Shown piece after piece: positions 36,037 to 48,300 of a DNA stretch of 64,000 nucleotides. Positions within the stretch are counted from its first letter, which is position 1. Every line of letters starts with the position of its first letter. The position numbers and the translations under genes were made by a program. Origin of the DNA: Anthoceros angustus (Eukaryota; Streptophyta; Anthocerotopsida; Anthocerotales; Anthocerotaceae); assembly GCA_010909165.1 (NCBI GenBank), contig MU008200.1, positions 248,001 through 312,000 of the forward strand, given 5' to 3'. The notes beneath the pieces are model-generated. The model saw only the letters and a list, made by a program, of their open reading frames with translations. It did no database searches and was not told where the DNA came from.

Positions 36037-36050
36037 TGGTATCGAGCCAA
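36037..36050 (+). promoter_or_regulatory. primer-binding site (tRNA-Met type)
   Basis: TGGTATCGAGCC directly follows the LTR. The standard plant site, complementary to the 3' end of initiator tRNA-Met, is TGGTATCAGAGC, so this copy lacks one CA or AG within the CAG. Confidence 0.85.
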
Positions 36051-36249
36051 TATGCTCTGCCGATGTGATTGTTTTCTTTTTAAAAGGAAGGAAAAATGCT
36101 TTAGTCCTTGCTTATCACAATGCCGTGTTGCGACAACGTGTTTTTGTTTTGTGGATTAGTCTTGAGTAGGCAGCGAACGCAATTACAAGATGTTTTTCAT
36201 GTTGGGGATATTAGTATGTGTTGTATGAATGTGGCTGCAGTGTAGATCC

Positions 36250-36535
36250 AAGAACGCTAAACAAGAAAGCAATCGAAAGCAAGCAAGCAATCGATGCGCA
36301 GAAGAACGCAAACAAGCACACCTCTAAGCAAGCAAGGAAGCAGCAATCAGCATGCAGCAGCAAGAACGCAAACAAGCACACCTCTAAGCAAGCAAGCAAG
36401 CAGCAATCGATGCGCAGAAGAACGCAAACAAGCACACCTCTAAGCAAGCAAGCAAGCAGCAATTAGCATGCAGCAGCAAGAACGCAAACTAGCACACCTC
36501 TAAGCAAGCAAGCAAGCAGCAATCAATGATCAAAC
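36250..36535 (+). repeat. minisatellite in copia leader, four to five copies of about 58 bp
   Basis: The unit AAGAACGCAAACAAGCACAC, CTCTAAGCAAGCAAGCAAGC, AGCAATC(GATGCG or AGCATGC)AGCAG is repeated. Both strands appear open through it, but that is a consequence of the repeat. In the second copia copy the same place holds a pure AAGC array. Confidence 0.85.
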
Positions 36536-36559
36536 AATGATCAAACAACCAACATTTCG

Positions 36560-37365
36560 ATCTGCTGGCTCGGCTCATATTGATGCTGGGGTTATGTGCA
36601 TGCGCGTCTTTGTCGGGCGAGGGTGTATGAGGCAATCGTGAGGCTGCGTGCGTGCTTGTGCGCCGCGCCGCCTCGAAAGCAATCCGGGCAAATGGAGTAG
36701 TCATCGGCGTGACGCGGTGGCGGCATGGATCTGCAGCCAAAGGAACCGGTCGAGGCGGAGGGCTGTGCGATTGGCCCGGCTGGTCTCGCTGGCGAGCCAG
36801 CCAGGCGGGCGCAGCAGAGAGGAGGAGGAGCCTCTCATTGCGGAGGATCGAGGTGACATCCGCGTCCTGAGAGGAATCCTATGACCCATCGCCTCGCGTC
36901 GCGTGGAGAAGGAAGAGCATAAAAGCGGCATCTTTTGGCATCTTTCGAGATTCTATGCTAATAAGCGGCTTCTAAATCTATAAAGGCGAATATCTTGTTT
37001 TTAATTTTGTTTTTTTCTGGAGAGAGTCTTGCTAGGAAGCCTCATAATTCACGGACCCTTAAAATTAAAATTAATTAATCAATTAATTAATTAAAAGGGC
37101 TATTAAATATGTTTTTTAGGCATTAGACGCATGCATTTTGTGTGTATTAGTTTTGCTACAATACCAATCTAGCTGCCTAGATTGTCGAGACGTACTTTGT
37201 CCCGGTTCTAACCATTTTATGGTGTAGTTTTTATGCTTTCGACCCGTACGGTGATGGTAGTCAAGCATCAAATACTTTGTTTGGAAGTTTATTTGATACT
37301 CAGGCGAGCTCATGTAGTAGAGTATTCCATATGGGATTTTCTCCTCAAAATTGTACAATCTAGAT
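36560..37365 (+). other. copia leader, noncoding
   Basis: A GC-rich block (36600-36920) followed by AT-rich sequence with AATTAATTAATT. It is collinear with 43790-44580 of the second copy. Open frames here are short and not shared in frame between copies. Confidence 0.6.
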
Positions 37366-37368
37366 TAA

Positions 37369-38335
37369 ATATAATGGCGGCACCTTCTCATTCCCTCTTG
37401 TTCCCCTAACTCCTCTTAGGATAGAATTTAAGGATAAGGATAGATTTAATGGGTCCGATTACACCATATGGGCAATGAGAGTGTCGCAGATTTTAGAAGA
37501 AAGCAATTGATGGGGTTGTAGATGGTCCGAACTGCTCCAGGGCCGCCTCGATGTCGTTTTGGATTGGCAACGAAAGGCGTGCAAGAACTATTATTATTTC
37601 CGCTCTAGATCGGAACATGATGACACACACTTTGGGTGCGCCACTTCGATGATGTGTGGAATAACTTTAAGATGATTTATAAGGACAGAGCTCGGCTTCC
37701 CTTGTTCAAGCATTCGTGATTTTTCAGCCTCGCATGAAAGATAACGAGCCGTGGAGTCTTATATTAACGGTTTCGCACTTGTCGTGCTAACCTTTCATAT
37801 TGTGGAAGCAATTTTGGTGAAGTTGACTGTCTGCAACCCTACGAAGCATATCAATCTTTTGTAAGCGCGCAGTGCCATTATCGAGCGGCAGTCAATCAGC
37901 GATTGCGGTGCAACTCACGCTATTACACTTGAGGTGTTTGGAGCTCTTCTAGCGGAGGAGAGGACTCGTGGCCTTAATAAGATGAAGGCCAGCTCAAGTG
38001 GTCAATCAAACTCGAGAATTTTGTTCACTTCTCGGCGGAGGGCTTTCGAGGGCGTGGCGGGCGTGGCTTCCCAATCGAATTTTCAGCGTTCCACATATAA
38101 TCCTAATTATCTGCAGCACCAAAGCGAAATATGACTTGCCATTGGTGCAAGATACCCGCCATATTGAGAAGAATTGCGGAAGAAAAGGGTGTGAGCCTCG
38201 TCGAGATGCAAGTCTTCCACAATCAAACCTCACAACCACAAAGGCTAAGTCTTCCACAATCTTAGCTTGTCTTTCATCTGTCATTCTCAAGTAGAAACTT
38301 GGTTTTAGATTCGGAGCTACCAGTCATATTTGTTT
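37369..38335 (+). pseudogene. copia gag and protease start, copy 1
   Basis: Collinear with 44587-45535. Recognisable words include the Gag start (MAAPSHS..., FKDKDRFNGSDYTIWAMR in pieces), a knuckle region HIEKNC, and the protease start near 38300. Numerous small indels and stops break it, most of them at CAG/CTG sites relative to the second copy. Confidence 0.75.
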
Positions 38336-38988
38336 TGTGAGACACTCATTTAAAACTTTCTCACCCACATATGATGCCAATCGGTTTGTGCTTTTGGGTG
38401 ATGATGGGCTTTCCATCAAGGGCTCGGGCTCGGTGGTCATACAACTCCCGGATGAGTCTTCACTCACACTTTACGGTGTTTTATTTGTTCCTTCTATGAC
38501 CAAAAATTTGATGTCGGTGCTTAAGTTGTCACAAGAACACTCTTGCCGAGTCTGCTTGATCAATGGTTGCCTTGTAACGCATGTTCCATCAAGCCATGAC
38601 CTTTTCACGGGCACCCCTTTTCATGATTTGTATTTATTAGATGTCAAATCCATAGTGCAACCTCAACCCACTCGATCTGTTAATGCCATTCGAAACAAGC
38701 TTCAATGCACCTTTGGCATTGTCGTCTTGCCACATAAATTTCAGCGTCTAGCATCTCTTACGAAGGGTGATAGCTTTAGAGATCCACTTACCTATGTCCC
38801 TTCGGTCACCCCTTTTGTGACTCCTGTCGACAGTAAAGCATTTCTAAGCCATATACGGATCTCCACTCAACAAGGGCCTCGCCTTTTGGATACTATTCAT
38901 AGTGATATTTGTGGCCCTATGTCCACCAGCTCATTTGGAGGAGCTGCTTATTTATTACATTCATAGATGAATGGAGCCGCTATTGTAT
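38336..38988 (+). pseudogene. copia protease rest and integrase start, copy 1
   Basis: The 209-codon open frame (38337-38966) includes FVLLGDDGLSIKGSGSVVIQ, LTLYGVLFVPSMTKNLMSVL (protease region) and LLDTIHSDICGPMSTSSFGG (integrase core start). The usual catalytic DSGA lies just before it and is damaged here. Confidence 0.8.
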
Positions 38989-40500
38989 TGTTTATGTGTT
39001 AAGAAATAAAAGCGAGGCTTTTATGTGTTTTCAAACCTATGTGCGGTTGGCATCCCGGCAACAGTCACAAGGTTAAAATTTTCTGTGATGACAATGGCGA
39101 ATACATCGCAATGCTTTTCGAATTTTGCTCTTTGGAAGGGATACAACACCAGCTCACCGTCGTATACTCCTGCCGAACTCCTTTCTTTGAGAGGAAAAAC
39201 GGACCGCAAGAGGCTACTTTGGCCTCTCTTACTTTTGCCTCTCGTGGATATTGGTGAGGCATTGATGGCTGCAAATTATGTTCTCAAAGCCTACTAAGGA
39301 GCTTGGATTGACAACTCCTTATGAGAGATGGATGGAAAGAAGCCCGTATAGGGCATCTATTTTGGATCACCGCTTATGCTTATGTCCCTACTTATCATAA
39401 GATGGATTTGAAGGCACCAGAATTTTTGTGGGTTACTCGATGATGTGAAGGGTTACAAGTTGTTTGATCCGATTACGCCAGTGACCATTTCCAAGTGTGG
39501 TTTTTAACGAAGATATTTTGCTTCGTCAACATCGCTCAACTTCCTCTGGCGCAACTATGCCTCCAGTATCTATATCTGGTGTTTCGGACCCACCTTCTGA
39601 CTCTTTTGCGTTTGATGATTCTTGTGTTACTATTTTTGAGGATGACTCCTCTTTGGCTTCAGAGGGGGCTGCTCCTATTACCCCTGTCGCTCCAACGGTT
39701 GTAGTTGATGATGTTCACCCTGCACATCCAGAGGTGGCTAATGACACTGTTGTGCTTGATCCAGCACAGGATGACGTTAATGAAGCCAATGAAGAGCCTC
39801 CTCAAGTACTACGCCGTTCCACTAGACACCGTCCTCCAAGGTCAGAGTGGAAAGAGCCTCCATATGTCGCAGTATTGCTGTAGAGGAATCCCTTTTTCCA
39901 CCTCCTTATGTTTTTAGTGTTGTAGAATCATTAGGTGAACCTGCCACCTATAGAGAAGCAATTGAAGGGCCTGAAGCTTCCTTTTGGCAAAAGGCTATTG
40001 AGTCGAATATCAATCTCTCATTTCTAACAAAACTTGGGTTCTCGTTGATCTCCCTCACAGTCGCAAACCGGTTGCTTGTAAGTGGGTCTTCAAGAAGAAA
40101 CTTAATCGATGGTAGTGTTGGTAGGTATAAGGCTCGCCTCGTGGCAAAAGGGTTATAGTCAAGTAGCGGGACTAGACTACAATGAAACATTTGCCCCAGT
40201 TGTTAAGTCTACCTCCATAAGAATACTCTTGGCCCTTGCTGCTCACTACAATCTCCTCGTACATCGCTTAGACGTAAAAGCGCTTTTCTTAATGGCACCT
40301 TAGATGAGGTCATCTACATGGCCCAACCGGAAGGTTTTATTATAGACCCTAATAAAGTGTGTCACTTTTAAAAACACTTTATGGTCTTAAGATCCTCCGT
40401 GCATGGAATGAAGTGTTTCATGCATTGCTCATAGAATTGGGTTTCACATGTTTGACGATACCAGATATATTTTATGGGATGGCAATGATTTTATCATTTT
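38989..40500 (+). repeat. 1.5-kb tandem duplication in copia, copy A (integrase end to RT)
   Basis: It runs from the integrase words IVYVLRNKSEAFMCFQTY through the linker and RT (SFLTKLGF.., [31 protein letters not shown]) and stops at GGCAATGATTTTATCATTTT, just before the YVDD box. The next base returns to the integrase. The frame 39497-39883 is the open linker (HRPPRSEWKEPPYVAVL). Confidence 0.85.
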
Positions 40501-41995
40501 AATTGTTTATGTGTTAAGAATAAAAGCGAGGCTTTTATGTGTTTTCAAACCTATGCGGTTGGCATCCCAAAGCACAAGGTTAAAATTTTCTGTGATGTGA
40601 TTGGCGGCACATCACTTTTCGAATTTTGCTCTTTGGAAGGGATACAACACCACTCACTGCGTATACTCCTGCCGAACTCCTTTTGAGAGGAAAAACGGAC
40701 ACCGAGGCTACTTTGGCCTCTCTTACTTTTTTGCCTCTCGTGGATATTGGGGTGAGGCATTGATGGCTGCAAATTATGTTCTCATACGCCTACTAAGGAG
40801 CTTGGATTGACAACTCCTTATGAGAGATGGACTGGAAAGAAGCCCGTATAGGGCATCTATTTGGATCACCGCTTATGCTTATGTCCCTGCTATTCGTCAT
40901 AAGATGGATTTGAAGGAATCGTAGAATTTTTGTGGGTTACTCGATGATGTGAAGGGTTACAAGTTGTTTGATCCGATTACGCCAGTGTGACCATTTCCGG
41001 TGTGGTTTTTAACTTAGTCAACATGCTCAACTTCCTCTGGCGCAACTATGCCTCCAGATCTATATCGGTGTTTCGGACCCACCTTCTCTTTTGCGTTTGA
41101 TGATTCTTGTGTTACTATTTTGAGGATGACTCCTCTTTGGCTTGAGGGGCTGCTCCTATTACCCCTGTCGCTCCAACGGTTGTAGTTGATGATGTTCACC
41201 CGCACATCCGGTGGCTAATGACACTGTTGTGCTTGATCCGGCCGATGACGTTAATGAAGCCAATGAAGAGCCTCCTCAAGTACTACGCGTTCCACTGACA
41301 CCGTCCTCCAAGGTCGAGTGGAAAGAGCCTCCATATGTCGCAGTATTGCAGTAGAGGAATCACTTTTTCCACCTCCTTACGTTTTTAGTGCTGTAGAATC
41401 ATTAGGTGAACCTGCCACCTATAGAGAAGCTATTGAAGGGCCTGAAGCTTCCTTTTGGCAGAAGGCTATTGAGTTTGAATATCAATCTCTTATTTCTAAC
41501 AAAACTTGGGTTCTTGTTGATCTCCCTCCTGGTCGCAAACCAGTTGCTTGTAAGTGGGTCTTCAAGAAGAAACTTAATACTGATGGTAGTGTTGGTAGGT
41601 ATAAGGCTCGCCTCGTGGCAAAGGGTTATAGTCAAGTAGCGGGGCTAGACTACAATGAAACATTTGCCCCAGTTGTTAAGTCTACCTCCATAAGAATACT
41701 CTTGGCCCTTGCTGCTCACTACAATCTCCTCGTACATCGCTTAGGCGTAAAAGCGCTTTTCTTAATGGCACCTTAGATGAGGTCATCTACATGGCCCAAC
41801 CGGAAGGTTTTATTATAGACCCTAATAAAGTGTGTCACTTTTAAAAACACTTTATGGTCTTAAAAATCCTCCGTGCATGGAATGAAGTGTTTCATGCATT
41901 GCTCATAGAATTGGGTTTCACATGTTTGAATGACGATACCAGTATATATTTTATGGGATGGCAATGATTTTATCATTTTAACTTTATGTGGATGA
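40501..41995 (+). repeat. 1.5-kb tandem duplication in copia, copy B
   Basis: It restarts at ATTGTTTATGTG of the integrase and repeats the whole of copy A, then continues into the YVDD region at 41990. Many differences from copy A are losses at CAG/CTG. The frame 41318-41776 keeps a good RT segment (NKTWVLVDLPPGRKPVACKW). Confidence 0.85.
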
Positions 41996-43139
41996 CAATA
42001 TTTTATTTAGCACGTCACCAACTCTTATGGCAAGAATAAAAGCAGTTCTTTTGGCAAGATTTGATATGGTGATTTGGGGCGTTATCATTTTCTCTTGGTG
42101 TTCAATTTCATTTTAACACTGATAATACTATTGATATTCATCAAGAGCATTTTGTACATCAACTACTTAAGAGATTCAAGATGGAGGATGCGCGACCGAG
42201 CACACCTATGTCTATAGGTGAAAAGCTATCTAAGGAACAATGCCCAACAACAAGAAGAAGAAAAGGTTGAGATGGCACTCAAGCCTTATCGACAAAAGTT
42301 GGTTGTTTAATTTATCTATCGAGTTGGACTAGATTAGACATTACACGCGATTAGTAATGTTAGTCAATTTTAGAGAACCGGCTTGCCACATTGGGCTGCG
42401 ATGAAGAGGATTTTAGGTACCTCAAAGGAACAACGCAAAGGTTTACGTTTTCTAAGCAATCGGATGGTTTGCGCTTATGTCCTTTTGTGATCGATTGGGC
42501 TGGAGACCCGGACACTAGGCGTAGTGTAGCAGCCCTCTTGACGTTTTAGGTGGATCGATTATTTCTTGGTCTAGTAAAAGCTCACCACTATTTGTCTCTC
42601 CTCTACAGGCGAATATGGTGCTATGACACAAGGCTAGAGAGGTTATTTGGATTCGATCTTTCTTATGTGGACTTAAGCGCTTCATGAAGGACCAACTCGG
42701 CTTTGGTGCGACAATCGATCGACCATTGCTTTATCGAAGAATCCGGTTTTCATGCTAGGAGCAAGCATATTGAGATTGCTCATCATTTTATAAGACAAGC
42801 AGCAGACCGTAAAGAGGTAAAAGTGGACTATGTTGATACTTTAGAGAATGTGGCTGATCTATTGACCAAAGCTTTGTCAAAGCTAGTACTAACATGAGAA
42901 GCATACTTTGGTAGCTGGGCTACAAACTATACCTGCAGTGAACAAAGCACGAACAGCTCATTAGGTTGATTCTCACCTTTATTTGGCTTGGTGACTGGAT
43001 GAAGCCTTATTGTTTATTTCACACTTGTCAAAACTCTTTTTCCTGTTTATACAAGCGTGGGAGTACACTTCCTAGTGAAGTTCATCTTCAAGATATTTTC
43101 AAGCTTATTAATTAACTCCTAATTGCAACTAAGTGGGAG
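41996..43139 (+). pseudogene. copia RT end and RNase H, copy 1
   Basis: Collinear with 48405-49549. It holds the polymerase region, WTRLDITR-like words, FHARSKHIEIAHHFIRQAA and the end DYVDTLENVADLLTKAL. It has many indels. It ends in the purine tract AAGTGGGAG (43130-43139) that primes plus-strand synthesis. Confidence 0.8.
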
Positions 43140-43382
43140 TAATGGAATATAGCTTATTTGAACAAAATGTGTTAAAACATAATAGTGATTTAAGTCACAA
43201 TTAGAATTAGGTTTAGTTTTATTATTAGTTAATTAATAACCGTCAATAACCGTTTTTGTATAAGACACCTTTTCGTGCATTAGTTGAATATCTTACAATC
43301 CCAACTTGCTTTGTCTCCTTGCTTTCATCTTGCACGATCATCACGCATTGCACACATGCGATCCTAGGCCACAAATTCTTTA
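43140..43382 (+). repeat. copia LTR 2 (243 bp, shared)
   Basis: It serves as 3' LTR of copy 1 and 5' LTR of copy 2. It is shorter than the outer LTRs because the AATCAATAAC array is contracted. No target duplication adjoins it. Confidence 0.92.
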
Positions 43383-43396
43383 TGGTATCGAGCCAA
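43383..43396 (+). promoter_or_regulatory. primer-binding site, copy 2
   Basis: TGGTATCGAGCC follows LTR2 directly, with the same one-step loss in the CAG as at 36037. Confidence 0.85.
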
Positions 43397-43616
43397 TATG
43401 CTCTGCCGATGTGATTGTTTTCTTTTTAAAGGAAGGAAAAATGCTTTAGTCCTTGCTTATCACAATGCCGTGTTGCGAACGTGTTTTTGTTTTTGTGGAT
43501 TAGTCTTGAGTAGGCGGGCGCAATTACAAGATGTTTTTCATGTTGGGGATATTAGCCCTGTAGGCTGTATGAATGTGGCGCAGTGTAGATCCAAGAACGC
43601 TAAACAAGCACACCTC

Positions 43617-43743
<127 letters not shown>

Positions 43744-43789
43744 TCAATGATCAAAACAATGATCAAAACAACCAACATTTCGATCCCGT

Positions 43790-44586
43790 CGGGCTCATGC
43801 TGGGGTTATGTGCATGCAGCGTCTTTGTCGGGCGGTGTATGAGGCAATCGTGAGCGTGCGTGCTTGTCGCCGCCTGCGCCTCGAGCAATCGCCAAATGGG
43901 GCGGTGCAATGGTGGCGCATGGCCATCGCGAAAGGAACCGGTCGAGGCGGAGGGGCTGTGCGATTGGCCGGCTGGTCTCCAGCAGCCATGCAGCGGGCCA
44001 GCCGGCCGGCGGGAGAGGAGGAGGAGCCTCGCTGCGGAGGATCGAGGTGACATCCGCCCCTGCAGAGGAATCCTAACAGCCATCGCCTCGCGTCGCGGTG
44101 GAGAAGGAAGACGAGCATAAAACGGCATCTTTTGGCATCTTTCGAGATTCTATGCTAATAAGCGGCTTCTGAAATCTATAAAGGCGAATATCTTGTTTTT
44201 AATTTTGTTTTTTTTCTGTGGAGAGTCTTGCTAGGAAGCCTCATAATTCACGGACCCTTAAAATTAATTAATTAATTAATTAATTAATTAATTTAAAAGG
44301 GGGCTATTAAATAGTTTTTTTTTAGGCATTAGACGCATGCATTTTGTGTGTATTAATTTTTGCTAGAATACCAATCTAGCTGCCTAGATTGTTGTAGACG
44401 TACTTTGTCCTGGTTCTAACCATTTTTATGGTGTATTTTTTTTATGCTTTATGACCCCGCTGATGACAGTGATGGTAGTCAAGCATGAAATACTTTGTTT
44501 GGAAGTTTATTTGATACTCAGGCGAAGCTCATGTAGTAGAGTATTCCATGGGATTTTCTCCTCAAGTACAATCTAGATTAAATATA
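43790..44586 (+). other. copia leader, noncoding, copy 2
   Basis: Collinear with 36560-37365, including a GC-rich block and an (AATT)n stretch at 44263-44293. No protein-coding signal. Confidence 0.6.
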
Positions 44587-45386
44587 ATGGCGGCACCTTC
44601 TCATTCCTCTTGTTCCCTAACTCCTCTTAGGATAGAATTTAAGGATAAGGATAGATTTAATGGGTCCGATTACACCATATGGGCAATGAGAGTGTCAGAT
44701 TTTAGAAGAAAAGCAATTGATGGGGGTTGTAGATGGTCGAACTCGCCCCGCCCAGAGCCGCCCCGATGTCGTTTTGGATTGGCAACGAAAGAGACGTGCA
44801 AGAACTATTATTATTTCCGCTCTAGATCGAACATGATGACACACACTTTGGGTGCGCCACTTCGTGATGTGTGGAATAACTTTAAGATGATTTATAAGGA
44901 CAGAGCTCGGCTTCCCTTGTTCAAGCATTCGGATTTTTCAGCCTCCGCATGAAAGATAACGAGCCCGTGGAGTCTTATATTAACGGTTTCGCACTTGTCG
45001 TGCTAACCTTTTCATATTGTGGAATGATTTGATCAAGTTCGTCACCACCCTACTTGCAACCCTACGAAGCATATCAATCTTTTGTAAGCGCACAGTGCCA
45101 TTATCGAACGGCAGTCAATCAGCCAGGGTGCAACTCCCGCTATTACACGGAGGTGTTTGGAGCTCTTCTAGCGGAGGAGAGGACTCGTGGCCTTAATAAG
45201 ATGAAGGCCAGCTCAAGTGGTCAATCAAACTCGAGAATTTTGTTCACTCGAGGAGGGCTTTCGAGGACGTGGGGCGTGGCTTCCCCAATCAATTTTCAGC
45301 GCCCACATATAATCCTAATTATCTGCAGCACCAAAGCGTAAATATGACTTGCCATTGGTGCAAGATACCCGCCATATTGAGAAGAA
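44587..45386 (+). pseudogene. copia gag, copy 2
   Basis: The start MAAPSHSSCSLTPLRIEFKD is open to 44952 and contains the Gag region NGSDYTIWAMRVSDF. It then breaks by frameshifts. A zinc knuckle of the form CHWCKIP..HIEKNC is readable at 45345-45395 once a small loss at a CCTGG-type site is allowed for. Confidence 0.8.
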
Positions 45387-45815
45387 TTGCGGAAGAAAAG
45401 GGTAGTGAGCCTCGTCGAGATGCAAGTCTTCGAATCAAACCTCACAACCACAAAGGCTAAGTCTTCCACAATCTTAGTTTGTCTTTCATCTGCTCATTCT
45501 CAAGTAGAAACTTGGTTTTTAGATTCAGGAGCTACCAGTCATATTTGTTTTGACAGACACTCATTTAAAACTTTCTCACCCACATATGATGCCAATCAGT
45601 TTGTGCTTTTGGGTGATGACAGTGGGCTTTCCATCAAGGGCTCGGGCTCAGTGGTCATACAACTCCCAGATGAGTCTTCACTCACACTTTCTGGTGTTTT
45701 ATTTGTTCCTTCTATGACCAAAAATTTGATGTCGGTGCTTAAGTTGTCACAAGAACACTCTTGCCGAGTCTGCTTTGATCAAGGTTGCCTTTACGCATGT
45801 TCCATCAAGCCATGA
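45387..45815 (+). pseudogene. copia aspartic protease, copy 2
   Basis: A 142-codon frame with VETWFLDSGATSHICF, the intact D-S-G-A catalytic motif, then KTFSPTYDANQFVLLGDDSG and LTLSGVLFVPSMTKNLMSVL. It ends early at 45815, where copy 1 continues. Confidence 0.85.
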
Positions 45816-46346
45816 CCTTTTCACGGGCACCCCTTTTCATGATTTGTATTTATTAGATGTCAAATCCATAGTGCAACCTCAACCCACTCGATGTTAATGC
45901 CATTCAAACAAGCTTCAATGCACCTTTGGCATTGTCGTCTTGCCACATAATTTCAGCGTCTAGCATCTCTTACGAAGGGTGATAGCTTTAGAGATCCACT
46001 TACCTATGTCCCTTCCGTCACCCCTTTTGTGACTCGCCTTAGTAAAGCATTTTCTAAGCCATATACGGATCTCCACTCAACAAGGGCCTCCCTTTTGGAT
46101 ACTATTCATAGTGATATTTGTGGCCCTATGTCCACCAGCTCATTTGGAGGAGCTGCTTATTTATTACATTCATAGATGAATGGAGCCGCTATTGTATTGT
46201 TTATGTGTTAAGAAATAAAAGCGAGGCTTTTATGTGTTTTCAAACCTATGCGGTTGGCATCCCGCAAACAGTCACAAGGTTAAAATTTTCTGTGATGACA
46301 ATGGCGAATACATCGCAATGCTTTTCGAATTTTGCTCTTTGGAAGG
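45816..46346 (+). pseudogene. copia integrase, copy 2, interrupted by gypsy sequence
   Basis: It has LLDTIHSDICGPMSTSSFGG and FIDEWSRYCIVYVLRNKSE, the integrase core with the first two Asp residues, in broken frames. At GGGATAC (46340-46346) the copia sequence ends and gypsy sequence begins. Confidence 0.8.
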
Positions 46347-46832
46347 GATACGGTGGCAATGGGAGAAGAGCGAGGCAGGCATGGCATGAGCTAAAGGCAC
46401 GCATGATTGGCGGAAGGCCGATGCTCGGGGAACTTTGATAAGCCGTTTGTTCTATACACGGATAAGAGTGCAGGGATTGGGGCTGTGCTTGCACAAGTAG
46501 ATGGAGAAGGAAAGGAATGAGTCATTGCATATGCAAGTAGATCCAATAATTCTGCGAAACAACTCATCCTATGAAGGAGAGTATTTAGCTACAGTCTGGG
46601 CTGTTTTGCACTTTAGAGTCTACCTGTTTGGTAAGAGTTTTCAGCTCGTGACTGATCATCAGCCATTGCACTGGCTGAAGACAAACATAAAGCTGAGTGG
46701 GAAGCTTTTGACTTTTGCTCTCAGTGACTTTTGCTCACAGTGTATGACATGCACATTGTGCACAAAGCGAAAGGTTCATCACAATGCTAATGGACTTAGC
46801 GAAACCCAGTGAGCAATGATGGGGATACAACA
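46347..46832 (+). repeat. gypsy RT/RNase H patch inside copia
   Basis: This segment matches 51376-51870 (gypsy), including the words AWHELKA, FDKPFVLYTDKSAGIG and VYLFGKSFQLVTDHQPLHWL. It enters at GGGATAC and leaves at GGGGATACA, after which the copia sequence resumes (ACACCAGCTCACCGTCG). The same join word occurs in copia once and in gypsy twice. Confidence 0.88.
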
Positions 46833-46875
46833 CCAGCTCACCGTCGTATACTCCGCCGAACTCCTTTCTTTGAGA

Positions 46876-47127
46876 GGAAAACCGGACCTAAGGAAAGGTC
46901 CAACGCTAGTCGGACGGAGGCAGTCGAGGGTGAAACCTTACAGCGAGGAGGCAGGTTCGAATTCGAACAGATGAGGGTTGGTACCGAGCTTGGGAGGCGG
47001 TGGCGCCAAATCACTCCCGGCCGTCGAGGCCCGAACATGCGGCGGAGTAAGTCCCTACTCAGCTAAAGGGCCAGCGCCTTGAAGGATATTTTCGCTAAAG
47101 GCGCGCGAAGGAAGGAAAGGCGCAAGA
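46876..47127 (+). repeat. second gypsy patch inside copia
   Basis: It matches 52780-53035. Entry is at CGGACC (copia GAGGAAAA-CGGACC) and exit at GCGCAAGAGG, after which copia resumes with CTACTTTGGCC. No copia bases are missing: the two join words are adjacent in the uninterrupted copy at 39205-39225. Confidence 0.88.
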
Positions 47128-48300
47128 GGCTACTTTGGCCTCTCTTACTTTTAGCCTCTCTCGTGGATATTTGAGGCATTGATGGCTGCAAATTATGTTC
47201 TCAACCGACGCCTACTAAGGAGCTTGGATTGACAACTCCTTATGAGAGATGGATGGAAAGAAGCCCGTATAGGGCATCTACGTATTTTTGGATCACCGCT
47301 TATGCTTATGTCCCTGCTATTCGTCATAAGATGGATTTGAAGGCACCAGAATTTTGTGGGTTACTCGATGATGTGAAGGGTTACAAGTTGTTTGATCCGA
47401 TTACGCCAGTGACCATTTCCAAGTGTGGTTTTTAACGAAGATATTTTGCTTCGTCAACATCGCTCAACTTCCTCTGGCGCAACTATGCCTCCGGCATCTA
47501 TATCGGTGTTTTGGACCCACCTTGACTCTTTTGCGTTTGATGATTCTTGTGTTACTATTTTGAGGATGACTCCTCTTTGGCTTGAGAGGGGCTGCTCCTA
47601 TTACCCCGCCGCTCCAACGGTTGTAGTTGATGATGTTCACCCGCACATCCAGGTGGCTAATGACACTGTTTGATCCGACAGGATGACGTTAATGAAGCCA
47701 ATGAAGAGCCTCCTCAAGTACTACGTTCCACTAGACACCGTCCTCCAAGGTCAGTGGAAAGAGCCTCCATATGTCGCAGTATTAGAGGAATCCCTTTTCC
47801 ACCTCCTTATGTTTTAGTGTTGTAGAATCATTAGGTGAACCGCCACCTATAGAGAAGCAATTGAAGGGCCAAGCTTCCTTTTGGCAAAGGCTATTGAGTC
47901 CGAATATCAATCTCTTATTTCTAACAAAACTTGGGTTCTTGTTGATCTCCCTCCTGGTCGCAAACCAGTTGCTTGTAAGTGGGTCTTCAAGAAGAAACTT
48001 AATACTGATGGTAGTGTTGGTAGGTATAAGGCTCGCCTCGTGGCAAAGGGTTATAGTCAAGTAGCGGGACTAGACTACAATGAAACATTTGCCCCAGTTG
48101 TTAAGTCTACCTCCATAAGAATACTCTTGGCCCTTGCTGCTCACTACAATCTCCTCGTACATCAGTTAGACGTAAAAACTGCTTTTCTTAATGGCACCTT
48201 AGATGAGGTCATCTACATGGCCCAACCGGAAGGTTTTATTATAGACCCTAATAAAGTGTGTGTCACTTTTAAAAACACTTTATGGTCTTAAATCCTCCGT
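47128..48300 (+). pseudogene. copia integrase end, linker and RT, copy 2
   Basis: The linker region is broken, but the RT frame 47881-48291 is clean: [76 protein letters not shown]. Confidence 0.85.

Noticed and set aside
36211-36466. Cys/Leu-rich frame resembling a membrane protein
   Set aside because: It is produced by the 58-bp minisatellite and is open on both strands.
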